Positions 25,915-34,483 of a stretch of 64,000 nucleotides of DNA are shown piece by piece. Below the pieces are notes generated by a model. The model searched no databases and was not told where the DNA came from. It saw only the letters and a program-made list of their open reading frames with translations. How positions within the stretch are numbered: position 1 is the first letter of the stretch; the number at the start of each line of letters is the position of its first letter. The position numbers and the translations under genes are program-made. The stretch is from Kitasatospora kifunensis (lineage in GTDB: Bacteria; Actinomycetota; Actinomycetes; Streptomycetales; Streptomycetaceae), in assembly GCF_014203855.1 (NCBI RefSeq), contig NZ_JACHJV010000001.1, positions 2,170,001 to 2,234,000 on the forward strand, given 5' to 3'.

Positions 25915-27426
25915 TCAGCTGCGGGAGAGACGGTTCAGCAGCAGCACCGAGGCCACCGGGCGCGCGCCCGCCTTGCGCACCCCGTCGGCCACCTCGCGGT
26001 CCGCCGAGACCACCACCACGGGTCGGCCCTGCGGCTCGGCCCGCACCAGCTGACGGATCAGCTCGTCGGCGGTCTGCCCGGTCCGGCTGAACCGCACCCG
26101 CACGCCACGCGGCGGCGCCATGATCACCGGCACGTCCAGGTCCTGCCCGTCGAAGACGCAGGTCACCTCGGCCTGGGTGCGCTGGGCGAGCATCGCCAGG
26201 CCGCCCAGCAGGCGCAGCCGCTGCTGCTCCAGTGGCAGCGTCGGGTAGCCGGTCTTGGTCACGTTGTAACCGTCCACCACCAGGTGGACCTGCGGAATCG
26301 CCAGCAACTGGTCGAGCAGGGCCGGGTCGTCCTCGGACAGCCCGCGCCGGGCGATGTCGTGCGGCGAGGCGGAGCTCGGCACCACCGCGTCCACCAGGTC
26401 CGCCGGGTGCAGCGCGGTGATCGGCAACGCGAGCTCGCGTTGCAGACCCTGCGCGGACTGCAGCACCGTGTCGAGCAGCAGCCGCAGCCGCATGTCCTCC
26501 ACGCTGCGTCCTTCACGGGCCGAGCGGCGCCCGCTCTCCAGCGCGCTCTCCAGCTCGGCCACCCGGTGTTTGAGCCGTCGGCTCTCGCTCTCGGCCGCCC
26601 CGCGCTCGGTGCCGGCGGCGGCCAGCGCGGCGGCCAGCTCGGCCTGCAGCTTGCGGCTCTCCGCCTGCGCCCTGCGGGTGTCGCTCTCCAGGCTGCGGAC
26701 CTTCTTGCGCAGCGACTCCGCCTCCTTGCGGATGCCCTCGCTGTCCGCCCGCTGGCGGTCCAGGTCGGCCCGGGCCGCAGCGCGGGTGGCGGCCAGCTCC
26801 TCCTGGAGCTTCTCCACCAGACGGGCCGCCTCCGCCATGGCATCCTGCGCCCCGGCCCGCTCCGCCTGCTCACCGGCTTCGGCGACCAGCCTGGTCCAGC
26901 CGCTGGTGCGCAGCAGGTAGGCCGCGGCTGCCACGTCCAGTGGCTCGGCGGCCCCCGGCACCTGGCCGGCTTCCAGCGCCTTGACCAGGTCGGGCTGGCC
27001 CAGCCGCAGCCGGTCCGCTATCCGCAGTCGGAAGACCGGCTCGGCCTCCAGCGCGGCGGCCAGCGCGGTTCCGGCGTACTTGGCCCGCCGGGCGGGGGTG
27101 AACTTCGCGTACGGGCGCAGTGTGGCCGGCAGGTCGGTGGGTGGCAGACCGCCGAGCGCGTCGGCGGCCAGGCCGATCACCCGCCGGCGCACGCCCTCGG
27201 GCAGCGGGCGGTCCAGCTGCTCAGCCGACGGCGGCTCGTGCTGGGCGGCCTCCTGCTCGGCCGACTCCTGCTCGGCTGACTCCCGCTGGGCCGAGTCCTG
27301 CTGGGCCGACTCCTGCTGGGCGGCATCGTCCGCCCGCTCGGCAGCGACGTCCGCCGTCGGTACCGCCGGTTCGTCGCCGGCGGGCACGGGTCCCTGCGAC
27401 TCGGCGGCCTGGCTGGCTGCGTCCAT
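25915..27426 (-). CDS. NYN-domain (PIN-like RNase) protein
   Basis: A protein of about 503 residues: an acidic, repeat-containing N-terminus, a helical region, a long coiled coil rich in Arg/Glu/Ala (about 200-305) and a C-terminal NYN (YacP-like PIN-fold) domain with VVDGYNVTK, the CVFDGQD acidic motif and VSADREVADGVRK. NYN domains are metal-dependent RNases acting in RNA or tRNA processing. ATG 27426 has a GAGGA site and is preferred; the frame extends to ATG 27507 with a weaker site. Substrate unknown. Confidence 0.85.
   Translation of the reverse strand: MDAASQAAESQGPVPAGDEPAVPTADVAAERADDAAQQESAQQDSAQRESAEQESAEQEAAQHEPPSAEQLDRPLPEGVRRRVIGLAADALGGLPPTDLPATLRPYAKFTPARRAKYAGTALAAALEAEPVFRLRIADRLRLGQPDLVKALEAGQVPGAAEPLDVAAAAYLLRTSGWTRLVAEAGEQAERAGAQDAMAEAARLVEKLQEELAATRAAARADLDRQRADSEGIRKEAESLRKKVRSLESDTRRAQAESRKLQAELAAALAAAGTERGAAESESRRLKHRVAELESALESGRRSAREGRSVEDMRLRLLLDTVLQSAQGLQRELALPITALHPADLVDAVVPSSASPHDIARRGLSEDDPALLDQLLAIPQVHLVVDGYNVTKTGYPTLPLEQQRLRLLGGLAMLAQRTQAEVTCVFDGQDLDVPVIMAPPRGVRVRFSRTGQTADELIRQLVRAEPQGRPVVVVSADREVADGVRKAGARPVASVLLLNRLSRS
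27247..27335 (-). repeat. 15-bp in-frame tandem repeats (five-residue E/Q-S-A units)
   Basis: Within the N-terminus of the NYN protein, about six imperfect 15-base units encode variants of QESAQ/EQESA. They keep the reading frame and lengthen an acidic/polar disordered segment; copy number is likely to vary between strains. Confidence 0.75.
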
Positions 27427-27570
27427 CGCGTCCTCGGCTCCGATCCTGGTCTGCGCGCTGCCCCGGCCCTGTGCCGGCACACCCTGACTCACCGCCCGGT
27501 GACTCATCCACTCGGTGTAATTGTCGCGTGTGCGGCGGTCATATTTCAGCAGTCCCTGGTGGGGACCGGT

Positions 27571-27816
27571 TCAGCCCGCACTCTCGGCATCCGGACGGGC
27601 CACCAGCTCGACCTGGTCGACCGCATTGCACCAGCGGCAGCGGATCGACTCCAGGCTCTCGCTGAGCACCTCGCGCTCCTCCACCGTCGCCTCACCCGCC
27701 AGGTCCAGGTGCAGGTACTCGACCACCCGGGAGGACCGGGTCACGTCGAACCGGGTCAGGTTGCCGCAGAGCGTGCAGCGCCAACGGGTCTCGGCGGTGG
27801 GCGCGGGGACGGGCAT
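27571..27816 (-). CDS. Small zinc-ribbon protein
   Basis: An 81-residue protein with two CxxC pairs (RCTLCGN at about 13-18 and RCRWCN at about 59-64) that should bind one zinc ion as a zinc ribbon. The segment between is a beta/helix mix ending in an acidic tail. The ATG at 27816 (MPVPAP) follows an AGAGGA site; the frame is open 100 codons further upstream but that part is Arg/Pro-rich and non-conserved. Function not recognised. It lies just upstream of the NYN gene on the same strand. Confidence 0.8.
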   Translation of the reverse strand: MPVPAPTAETRWRCTLCGNLTRFDVTRSSRVVEYLHLDLAGEATVEEREVLSESLESIRCRWCNAVDQVELVARPDAESAG

Positions 27817-28000
27817 GGGCTTGGTCCTCTCGGCTGCTGCCTGGTCCGGACCGTTGCCCGGTTGGTCAAGCCTAGGGCCTGGCCCCACGGCGACAGGCAC
27901 CGGATACCCCTTCCGACCAGCACCGCCAACCCTCGAACACGCGCGCGGACGCTCACCCGGTCGCCGTACAGCGCGGGTGTCGCACGGCGCTCGACGCGGA

Positions 28001-28837
28001 ATGCATCGCCGCATGCCGCTCCCCAGGCCCAGCTGGGCCCAGCACCCCGACAGCGGGCCGGCGCCGGTGGTCACCTGCCTGCTGATCGCGCTGAACTGCC
28101 TGGTCTTCCTGGTCGGCCCCAGTGGCCTCAACCCGCACTACGGCACCAGCCCCGCCGCCCGGGCCTGCGCGGCGCAGCGCTACCAGCAGCGCTGGGGCGC
28201 GATCCCCACCGAGCTGCTGAGCAACCATCCGCTGCCCCCGAGCCAGCTGGCCACGGTGCCACCACCGGTGAGCGGCTGCCCGCTGCTCGCCACCCCGCAC
28301 AAGATCCCGGCGCTCTCCGCGCTCAGCTCGCTCTTCGTCCACGGCGGGTGGCTGCACCTGCTGGGCAACATGCTCTTCCTCTTCGTCTTCGGCGCGGACG
28401 TCGAGGAGCGGCTGGGCCGACTGCGCTTCCTCCTCTTCTATCTGGCGCTCGGAGTACTGGCCACCTACGGCTACGCGGCCACCGGCGGGCACGGCACCGA
28501 GTCGCTGCGGCCGCTGGTGGGCGCCTCGGGGGCGATCGCCGGGGTGCTCGGCGGCTACCTGCGGCTGTACCCGCGCGCCCGGGTGACCGCGCTGGTCCCG
28601 CTCCTCTTCTTCCTGCCGCTGCGCTTCCCGGCCTGGCTGGTGCTCGGCCTCTGGTTCGCCCTCCAGTGGTGGTCGGTGCACCAGGCCGGCCCCGGCGTCG
28701 CCTATTTGGCCCATGTGATCGGCTTCAGCGCCGGGTTCCTGGCCCTGTGGGTGGTGAGCAGACGCGCCGGATACCCTGACCACACGCTCCCCCGACCATC
28801 GCCGGCGGGGACCACCAGCCCAGGAGCCTTGCCGTGA
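28001..28837 (+). CDS. Rhomboid family intramembrane serine protease
   Basis: Membrane protease of about 278 residues with six membrane segments. The catalytic serine S176 is in the GASGAIAG motif and the catalytic histidine H238 in LAHVIGFSAG; the HGGWLHLLGNMLFLFVFG segment is the conserved rhomboid HxxxN helix. ATG 28001 and ATG 28013 are both in frame; neither has a good ribosome-binding site and GTG 27977 is another option, so the N-terminus is uncertain. The stop codon overlaps the start of the Lrp ligand-binding protein, so the two are translationally coupled. Substrate unknown. Confidence 0.9.
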   Translation: MHRRMPLPRPSWAQHPDSGPAPVVTCLLIALNCLVFLVGPSGLNPHYGTSPAARACAAQRYQQRWGAIPTELLSNHPLPPSQLATVPPPVSGCPLLATPHKIPALSALSSLFVHGGWLHLLGNMLFLFVFGADVEERLGRLRFLLFYLALGVLATYGYAATGGHGTESLRPLVGASGAIAGVLGGYLRLYPRARVTALVPLLFFLPLRFPAWLVLGLWFALQWWSVHQAGPGVAYLAHVIGFSAGFLALWVVSRRAGYPDHTLPRPSPAGTTSPGALP

Positions 28838-29115
28838 TCACCGCCATCGTGCTCATCAAGACCAGCGTCGACCGGATCCCCGAGATCGCCGAGGCGATCG
28901 CCGCGATCGACGGAGTGAGCGAGGTCTACTCGGTGACCGGTGGCTACGACCTGGTCGCCATGGTGCGGGTGCGCCGCCACGACGACCTGGCCGACGTGAT
29001 CCCCGGACACCTCAACAAGGTGCCCGGGGTCGCGCACACCGAGACCCAGATCGCCTTCCGCACCTACTCGCAGCACGACTTGGAGGCCGCCTTCGCGCTC
29101 GGCCTGGACGGCTGA
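28834..29115 (+). CDS. Stand-alone Lrp/AsnC ligand-binding (RAM) domain protein
   Basis: A 93-residue protein that is only the C-terminal regulatory (RAM/SAM) domain of Lrp/AsnC regulators, with the typical beta-alpha-beta core (VYSVTGGYDLVAMVRV) and no helix-turn-helix. Such proteins form dimers or octamers and bind amino acids; they may modulate full-length Lrp proteins. The GTG start overlaps the rhomboid stop by four bases (GTGA), implying coupled translation. Role with the protease is unknown. Confidence 0.92.
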   Translation: MITAIVLIKTSVDRIPEIAEAIAAIDGVSEVYSVTGGYDLVAMVRVRRHDDLADVIPGHLNKVPGVAHTETQIAFRTYSQHDLEAAFALGLDG

Positions 29116-29139
29116 CGCCCGCTCTACCGCCGGCCCCTC

Positions 29140-30516
29140 CTAGCGCCGGGTGTCGGCGACGCAGCGCCCGCCCTCGTTGCGGTAGTTCCAGCGGGCTCCG
29201 TCGCTCACCAGCTCGCGCACGGCGGCCAGGAAGCGGTCGATGTGCTCCTCGGGCGTACCGGCGCCGAAGCTCACCCGGATCGCGTTCAGGCTGCGCTCGC
29301 CGGGCAGCGAAGGCTCGGGCGCCCCGCACTGGGACGGTGTCACCTCCTCGCCCCCCACCAGCGTGCGCACCAACGGGTGGGCGCAGAACAGCCCGTCGCG
29401 CACCCCGATCCCGTACTCGGCCGACAGCGCTGCCGAGAAGTGCGAACTGTTCCAGCCCTGCACCACGAAGGAGAGCACGCCGACCCGCGCGGCCTGCGGA
29501 CCGAACAGGCTGAGCACCCTGACCTCGGGAATCTCGGCCAGCCCTGCCGTCAGCCGACCGATCAGGTACTGCTCGCGGGCCTGCAGCGCCTCGAAGCCCG
29601 CCTCGGTCAGCGCCCGGCAGGCGGCCGCGATGGCGTAGGCGCCGATCACGTTGGGCGAACCGGCCTCGTGCCGGGCCGGTCCCTGGTGCCACTCGACCGC
29701 CACCGAGCCGTCCACCTCGCGGGCGACCGTGCGGCTGGCGCCGCCGCCGGCCAGGTAGGGCTCGGCCGCGTCCAGCCAGTCGCCGCGCCCGGCCAGCACG
29801 CCCGCGCCGAACGGGGCGTAGAGCTTGTGCCCCGAGAAGGCGACCCAGTCGACGTCCAGCTCGCGCACCGAGACCCGGTGGTGCGGGGCCAGCTGCGCGG
29901 CGTCCAGCACCACCCGGACACCGTGCTGGTGCGCCACCCGGGTCAGCTCGGCCACCGGCCAAAGCTCGCCGGTGACGTTGGAGGCGCCGGTGACGCAGAA
30001 CAGGCGGTGTCCGCCGGCCCCCTCCTCTTGCGAAGGCTGCGCGGCCAGCGCCTCTGCCAGCGCGGCGACGGCCTCCTCGGGCGAGCGCGGGGAGGGCAGG
30101 TAGCTGACCGGCAGGCCGGCCTGACGCCAGGGCAGCAGCGAGGCGTGGTGCTCGGTCTCGAAGGCGAAGACCCTGGTGCCGGCCGGCAGCGCGCCCGCCA
30201 GCAGGTTGAGCGAGTCGGTGGTGGCCCGGGTGAAGACCACCTGGTCGCCCTCGCGCAGGTCCAGGAAGTCCGCGACGGTGCGCCGGCTCTGCTCGAACAG
30301 GTCGGTGGAGAGCTGCGAGAGGTAGCCGGCGCCGCGGTGCACGCTGCCGTAGTACGGGGCGTAGGCGGCCACCTCGTCCCAGACCCGCTGCAGCGCGGGC
30401 GAGCTGGCGGCGTAGTCGAGCGCGGCGTAGCCGACCTTCTCGCCGGAGACCAACGGGACCTGGACGTCGGCACCGAGTACGGCGAGGGGGGCGCAGAGGT
30501 CAAGAGACGTCGACAT
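29140..30516 (-). CDS. Class V PLP-dependent aminotransferase (cysteine desulfurase-like)
   Basis: A 458-residue fold-type I enzyme of the class V aminotransferase/SufS-like group. The PLP lysine is K231 in SGHKLYAPFGAG; the AHPLVR and SFGAGTPEEH regions near the C-terminus are typical of the subgroup. Substrate could be cysteine or another amino acid. The ATG at 30516 has AAGGAG; the frame is open upstream to GTG 30678, and that extension contains a regulatory-looking hairpin rather than conserved protein. It is convergent with the RAM-domain gene, 24 bases away. Confidence 0.85.
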   Translation of the reverse strand: MSTSLDLCAPLAVLGADVQVPLVSGEKVGYAALDYAASSPALQRVWDEVAAYAPYYGSVHRGAGYLSQLSTDLFEQSRRTVADFLDLREGDQVVFTRATTDSLNLLAGALPAGTRVFAFETEHHASLLPWRQAGLPVSYLPSPRSPEEAVAALAEALAAQPSQEEGAGGHRLFCVTGASNVTGELWPVAELTRVAHQHGVRVVLDAAQLAPHHRVSVRELDVDWVAFSGHKLYAPFGAGVLAGRGDWLDAAEPYLAGGGASRTVAREVDGSVAVEWHQGPARHEAGSPNVIGAYAIAAACRALTEAGFEALQAREQYLIGRLTAGLAEIPEVRVLSLFGPQAARVGVLSFVVQGWNSSHFSAALSAEYGIGVRDGLFCAHPLVRTLVGGEEVTPSQCGAPEPSLPGERSLNAIRVSFGAGTPEEHIDRFLAAVRELVSDGARWNYRNEGGRCVADTRR

Positions 30517-30522
30517 GAAGAT

Positions 30523-30554
30523 GCACTCCTTCGGGGTCAGGACCCCGGGAGTGC
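30523..30554 (-). promoter_or_regulatory. Hairpin sequestering the ribosome-binding site of the class V aminotransferase
   Basis: On the minus strand the arms GCACTCC and GGAGTGC (7 bp) enclose CGGGG/CCCCG (5 bp) around a six-base loop, with an AA bulge in the 3' arm. The 3' arm contains the GAAGGAG ribosome-binding site, so folding would block translation of the gene starting at 30516. It could be the OFF state of a translational switch or leader-peptide mechanism; no ligand class was recognised. Confidence 0.5.
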
Positions 30555-30694
30555 GAATATGCCGGTGGTCCGCGCTTGCCACACGGACCTGTCGCCGTCT
30601 GGCCTGGTCTTCACCCAGGGCACCCCGCCACGGACGGAGGGTTGCCGGACAGCAAGCTGGGGCTTGTCGCGCTGTCACTCATGACCTGGCGAAG

Positions 30695-30724
30695 ACTTTA
30701 GATCAGCCGCCGAAGTGTGGTCAA
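30695..30724 (-). promoter_or_regulatory. Sigma-HrdB-type promoter for the class V aminotransferase
   Basis: Minus strand TTGACC (30724-30719), an 18-base spacer and TAAAGT (30700-30695). The predicted start near 30688 gives a leader of about 170 bases and falls within six bases of an ATG at 30682 that opens a 23-codon frame. Confidence 0.6.
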
Positions 30725-30751
30725 ACACCGTTCCAGCATCCGGACAAGCAT

Positions 30752-30782
30752 GAGACCCGCAGGCCAGCGGCCCACGGGTCTC
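30752..30782 (-). terminator. Terminator after trpD
   Basis: GAGACCCG/CGGGTCTC outer stem, CA/CA internal loop, GGCC/GGCC inner stem with a 3-base loop. It lies 17 bases beyond the minus-strand trpD stop and before the promoter of the next gene. Confidence 0.75.
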
Positions 30783-30799
30783 GGAAAACTGACGATGCG

Positions 30800-31873
30800 T
30801 CAGCGCGCGGTGGCCTCCGCCCAGCGCTTGAGGGTGTCCTGCGCGGCGCCGGAGTCGATCGCGGCGGTGGTGCGCCGCATCGCGGCGGCAAGTTGCTCGA
30901 CCAACGGTGCCTCGGTCAGGTCCAGGGCGACCAGCGCGGCCGCCGAGTTGAGCACCACGGCGTCACGCACCGGCCCGCGCTCACCGGCCAGCACCCGACG
31001 GGCCACCCCGGCGTTGTACTCGGCGTCCGCGCCGCGCAGCTCCTCGATCCCGACCAACTCGATGCCCAACTCGCGCGGGTCGAGCACGGTCTCGGTGACC
31101 CGGCCCCCGCGCACCACCCAGACCCGCGAGGTGGCGCAGACGGTCAGCTCGTCCAGCCCGTCGTCACCGCGGAACACCAACGCGGTGGAGCCGCGGTCGG
31201 CCAGTACCCCGGCGATCAGGCCCGCCAGCCGGGTGTCGAAGCAGCCGACCGCGTGCGCGCTGACGTGGGCGGGGTTGGTCAGCGGCCCCAGGATGTTGAA
31301 GGCGGTGGCCACCCCGAGGTCACGGCGGGCCGGGGCCGCGTGCCGCATCGCCGGGTGGAACTTGGCCGCGAAGCAGAAGGTCAGGCCGACCTCCTCGGCC
31401 ACCTCGGCCACCCGCCGGGCGCTCAGGTCCAACCGGATCCCGAGCCGCTCCAGCACGTCGGAGGAGCCGCTGGCCGAGGACGCCGCCCGGTTGCCGTGCT
31501 TGACCACCTTGGCCCCGGCCGCCGCCGCGACGATGGCCGACATGGTGGAGATGTTGACGGTCTTGGCCCGGTCGCCGCCGGTGCCGACGATGTCCACCGC
31601 GGGGCCGGGGATGTGCAGCGGCTGGGCGTGCGCGTACATCGCCTCGACCAGCCCGCAGACCTCGGCCACCGTCTCGCCCTTGGCCCGCAGCGCCACCACG
31701 AACCCGGCCACCTGGGCGGGACTGGCCTCGCCGCTCATGATCCGGTCCATCGCCCAGGCCGCGTCCGCCCGGGCCAGGTCCTGGCCGGTCAACAGCGCGT
31801 TCAGCAGGTCCGGCCAGGTGCGGACCACCTGCGCGGGGTCCTGACCGCCGTTCGCAGGGTTCACATTCACCAT
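30800..31873 (-). CDS. trpD: Anthranilate phosphoribosyltransferase
   Basis: Transfers phosphoribosyl from PRPP to anthranilate, the second step of tryptophan synthesis, using the product of the TrpEG enzyme encoded at 5.3 kb. The 357-residue chain shows the PRPP-binding [15 protein letters not shown] motif, the KHGNRAASS motif and the helical N-terminal domain with [13 protein letters not shown]. The ATG at 31873 has GGAG six bases upstream; an upstream in-frame extension to 31894 is unlikely. It stands alone rather than in a trp operon, as in other streptomycetes. Confidence 0.96.
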   Translation of the reverse strand: MVNVNPANGGQDPAQVVRTWPDLLNALLTGQDLARADAAWAMDRIMSGEASPAQVAGFVVALRAKGETVAEVCGLVEAMYAHAQPLHIPGPAVDIVGTGGDRAKTVNISTMSAIVAAAAGAKVVKHGNRAASSASGSSDVLERLGIRLDLSARRVAEVAEEVGLTFCFAAKFHPAMRHAAPARRDLGVATAFNILGPLTNPAHVSAHAVGCFDTRLAGLIAGVLADRGSTALVFRGDDGLDELTVCATSRVWVVRGGRVTETVLDPRELGIELVGIEELRGADAEYNAGVARRVLAGERGPVRDAVVLNSAAALVALDLTEAPLVEQLAAAMRRTTAAIDSGAAQDTLKRWAEATAR

Positions 31874-32040
31874 GGCCGACTCCAGCTTTCGCATCCGGTG
31901 CTCGTTACGGGGATGCAGTCAGCCTATCGATCGCCGAACGGCCGCCGCGGCACCCGCGACGGCCCTTCTCTCCCGCTGAGACGCGGGCCACCCACCCGGG
32001 CGGGCCACCGTCCGGCAGACGGAACTCAGCCGGACGGAAC

Positions 32041-32466
32041 TCAGCGCGTCAGGCTGCGCGCGCCCACCCGGGCGCGCAGCAGCGTGGCCACCGCCTCGGC
32101 CAGCGCGACCGGGTCCACCGGCTGCGAGATCGCCGCGTCCGCCCGGCTCCAGGCCGCCAGCCAGGTGTCCTGCGGGCGGCCGATCAGCACCAGCACCGGC
32201 GGGCAGCCGTAGATCTCGTCCTTCACCTGGCGGGCCAGGCCCAGGCCGCCGGCCGGTACCGCCTCGCCGTCGAGGACGCAGAGGTCCACCCCGCCCTTCT
32301 CCAGCGCGCGCAGCACGGCGGGGACGGTGGCGCACTCCAGATAGTCCACCTCCGGCAGGTCGCCGGTCGGCCGGCGACCGAGCGCCGAGGTGACCTGCGC
32401 GCGGGTGTTGCGGTCATCGCTGTAGACGAGAACGGTGAGCGTCTCGTCACTCGTGTGCGTCGCCAT
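32041..32466 (-). CDS. Stand-alone receiver-like domain protein
   Basis: A 141-residue CheY-like fold: the first strand ends in YSDDRN with the acidic pair, the third strand CVLDGE carries the candidate phosphoacceptor aspartate, and LVLIGR follows. The conserved lysine after strand 5 is not obvious (AAISQPVDP), so phosphotransfer chemistry may be impaired. There is no output domain. The ATG at 32466 follows GGAGC. It sits beside trpD and divergent from the cytochrome ctaE gene in this genus; function unknown. Confidence 0.75.
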   Translation of the reverse strand: MATHTSDETLTVLVYSDDRNTRAQVTSALGRRPTGDLPEVDYLECATVPAVLRALEKGGVDLCVLDGEAVPAGGLGLARQVKDEIYGCPPVLVLIGRPQDTWLAAWSRADAAISQPVDPVALAEAVATLLRARVGARSLTR

Positions 32467-32912
32467 CGACCTGCTCCCATGTGATCCAGACCACGTCCAG
32501 TCACCACCGGATGCTACTCCCGATCACCCCCGTCGGTACGCGACTGGCGCGATCTGTTCCGGATCGCGCGGAGCCGGCCGACTCGAGCGCCGGCTCGCCG
32601 ACCGAGCCGCCGGGCGGGTGGCGGACCGTCACCCACCCGGGCGAGACGGCGTCACCCTCGGCGGTACAGTCCACCCGGACGGCCCAGAGCGGTACGGCAC
32701 CGGCGCCCCGCAGGCCGTCAGGACACGCGTGGCACCTGGGTGGTCCGGCCCAACGCGCCGTCAGAAAATCCCCACCGGCACGACGAAAGCCCTCGTCAAC
32801 CGACGCGCACCGGGTACGCACCGCCACCGGCGCAGCCATCCGGGCATACCGCACGCACCGGACACTCCGAGGGAGACCCCCCGGCGTGAAGACGGAATAA
32901 GGGACCGACATA
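32467..32912. other. 446-base intergenic control region before the cytochrome operon
   Basis: Divergent region between the receiver-like gene and ctaE. An open plus-strand frame (32481-32900) is Arg/Ser/Pro-rich, has no ribosome-binding site and resembles no family, so I do not call it a gene. Several GC-rich inverted segments are present around 32570-32660. No confident promoter hexamers were found. A palindrome overlaps the ctaE start codon (separate entry). Confidence 0.5.
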
Positions 32913-32921
32913 ATGTCGGTC
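32903..32921. promoter_or_regulatory. Palindrome centred on the ctaE start codon
   Basis: GACCGACAT, one central A, ATGTCGGTC: perfect 9-bp arms with the ATG of ctaE in the right arm. The spacing is too short for an RNA hairpin loop without unpairing several bases, so a dimeric protein-binding site or chance are both possible. Confidence 0.4.
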
Positions 32922-33533
32922 GTGGCGACAGCAACAGCAACAGAAACCGGGCACGCTCATGGATCGGTCAACCGACCGAACATGACCAGTGTCGGAACCA
33001 TCGTCTGGCTGAGTTCCGAGCTGATGTTCTTCGCGGCCCTCTTCGCGATGTACTTCACGGCTCGTTCCGTGAAGGGACCAGACTTCTGGGCCGAGAAGGC
33101 GCATGCCCTCAACGTCCCCTTCTCCTCCGTGAACACCACGATCCTGGTGCTCTCCTCGCTCACCTGTCAGCTCGGCGTCTTCGCCGCCGAGCGCGGTGAC
33201 GTCAAGAAGCTCCGCTCGTGGTTCTCGCTCACCTTCGTGATGGGCGCGATCTTCATCGGCGGCCAGATCTACGAGTACACCTCGCTGGTGAAGAAGGACG
33301 GCCTGTCGCTGTCCTCCGACCCGTACGGCTCGGTGTTCTACCTGACCACCGGCTTCCACGGGCTCCACGTGACGGGTGGTCTGATCGCCTTCCTGCTGGT
33401 GCTGGGGCGGACGTACGCCGCCAAGCGGTTCACGCATGAGCAGGCCACCGCGGCGATCGTCGTGTCGTACTACTGGCACTTCGTCGACGTGGTCTGGATC
33501 GGCCTCTTCGCGACCATCTACCTGATCAAGTAA
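32913..33533 (+). CDS. ctaE: Cytochrome c oxidase subunit III
   Basis: Subunit of the aa3-type terminal oxidase. The 206-residue protein has five membrane helices typical of the short actinobacterial form, with [17 protein letters not shown] in the first helix, [11 protein letters not shown] and the final [14 protein letters not shown] segment. It heads the run ctaE-qcrC-qcrA-qcrB, reflecting the obligate bc1-aa3 supercomplex of actinobacteria. AGGGAC precedes the ATG by about 6 bases. Confidence 0.97.
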   Translation: MSVVATATATETGHAHGSVNRPNMTSVGTIVWLSSELMFFAALFAMYFTARSVKGPDFWAEKAHALNVPFSSVNTTILVLSSLTCQLGVFAAERGDVKKLRSWFSLTFVMGAIFIGGQIYEYTSLVKKDGLSLSSDPYGSVFYLTTGFHGLHVTGGLIAFLLVLGRTYAAKRFTHEQATAAIVVSYYWHFVDVVWIGLFATIYLIK

Positions 33534-33673
33534 CCGATCAGGTCGCTGGCCGCCGGCCGGACCCGCGCGCCCTCACCGGCTCCGGGTCCTTTGCCCGTGC
33601 CCGCCCCTGCCGATGCCGACCGGCACCGGGCCCCCTCCACCAGCCGACCAGATCCTGACACCGGGGTTATCTC

Positions 33674-34483
33674 GTGAAAAAGCTCTCCGCACGACGGCGC
33701 CACCCATTGGCGGCGCTGGTCGTCCTACTCTTCGCCCTCGCGGCCACCGGGGGGCTGTACGCCGCGTTCGCGCCCGCCGAGAATGCGCAGGCCGACAGCT
33801 CCGCGCAGTCGCTCGCGATCGATGAGGGCAAGCGGCTCTTCGCCGTGGGTTGCTCCTCGTGCCACGGCCTCAACGGCGAGGGCAGCAGCACCGGCCCGAG
33901 CCTGGTGGGCGTGGGTTCCGCCGCCGTCGACTTCCAGGTCGGCACCGGTCGGATGCCCGCCCAGCAGCCGGGCGCGCAGATCCCGAAGAAGAAGAACATC
34001 TACAGCCAGAGCGACATCGACGCGATGGCCGCCTTCGTCGCCTCGCTGGGCCCCGGCCCGGTGACACCGACCAAGGACCAGTACACCTCGACCGAGACGG
34101 ACGCCATCTCCAAGGGTGGCGAGCTGTTCCGGACGAACTGCTCGCAGTGCCACAACTTCGCCGGAGCGGGTGGCGCCCTGACGCAGGGCAAGTTCGCGCC
34201 CTCGTTGGAGAACGTCGACCCGAAGCACATCTACGAGGCCATGCAGACCGGCCCGCAGAACATGCCCTCCTTCCCCGACACCACCATGCCGGAGAAGCAG
34301 AAGCAGGAGATCGTGGCCTTCGTCCGCTACCAGGCGAACGAGGCGCCCAACCCCGGTGGTCTCTCGCTCGGCAGCCTCGGTCCGGTGACTGAGGGTCTGT
34401 TCGGCTGGATCTTCGGTCTCGGTGCCCTGATCGCGATCGCGATCTGGGTCGCCGCTCACACCACCAAGGCCAAGAAGTCATGA
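33674..34483 (+). CDS. qcrC: Cytochrome bc1 complex di-haem cytochrome c subunit
   Basis: Membrane-anchored cytochrome cc that passes electrons from the bc1 complex straight to the oxidase, replacing soluble cytochrome c in actinobacteria. The 269-residue chain has an N-terminal membrane anchor/signal, two c-type haem motifs C60-S-S-C63-H64 and C156-S-Q-C159-H160, and a C-terminal membrane helix (about 240-262). The GTG at 33674 is the first good start; its stop overlaps qcrA by four bases (ATGA). Confidence 0.97.
   Translation: MKKLSARRRHPLAALVVLLFALAATGGLYAAFAPAENAQADSSAQSLAIDEGKRLFAVGCSSCHGLNGEGSSTGPSLVGVGSAAVDFQVGTGRMPAQQPGAQIPKKKNIYSQSDIDAMAAFVASLGPGPVTPTKDQYTSTETDAISKGGELFRTNCSQCHNFAGAGGALTQGKFAPSLENVDPKHIYEAMQTGPQNMPSFPDTTMPEKQKQEIVAFVRYQANEAPNPGGLSLGSLGPVTEGLFGWIFGLGALIAIAIWVAAHTTKAKKS

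Noticed and set aside
30517..30678. N-terminal extension of the class V aminotransferase to GTG 30678
   Set aside because: The Shine-Dalgarno site fits ATG 30516, and the extension overlaps a hairpin and promoter leader; retained only as an alternative in the findings.
32481..32900. Open plus-strand frame of 139 codons before ctaE
   Set aside because: No ribosome-binding site and an Arg/Ser/Pro-rich composition typical of a GC-rich non-coding frame.
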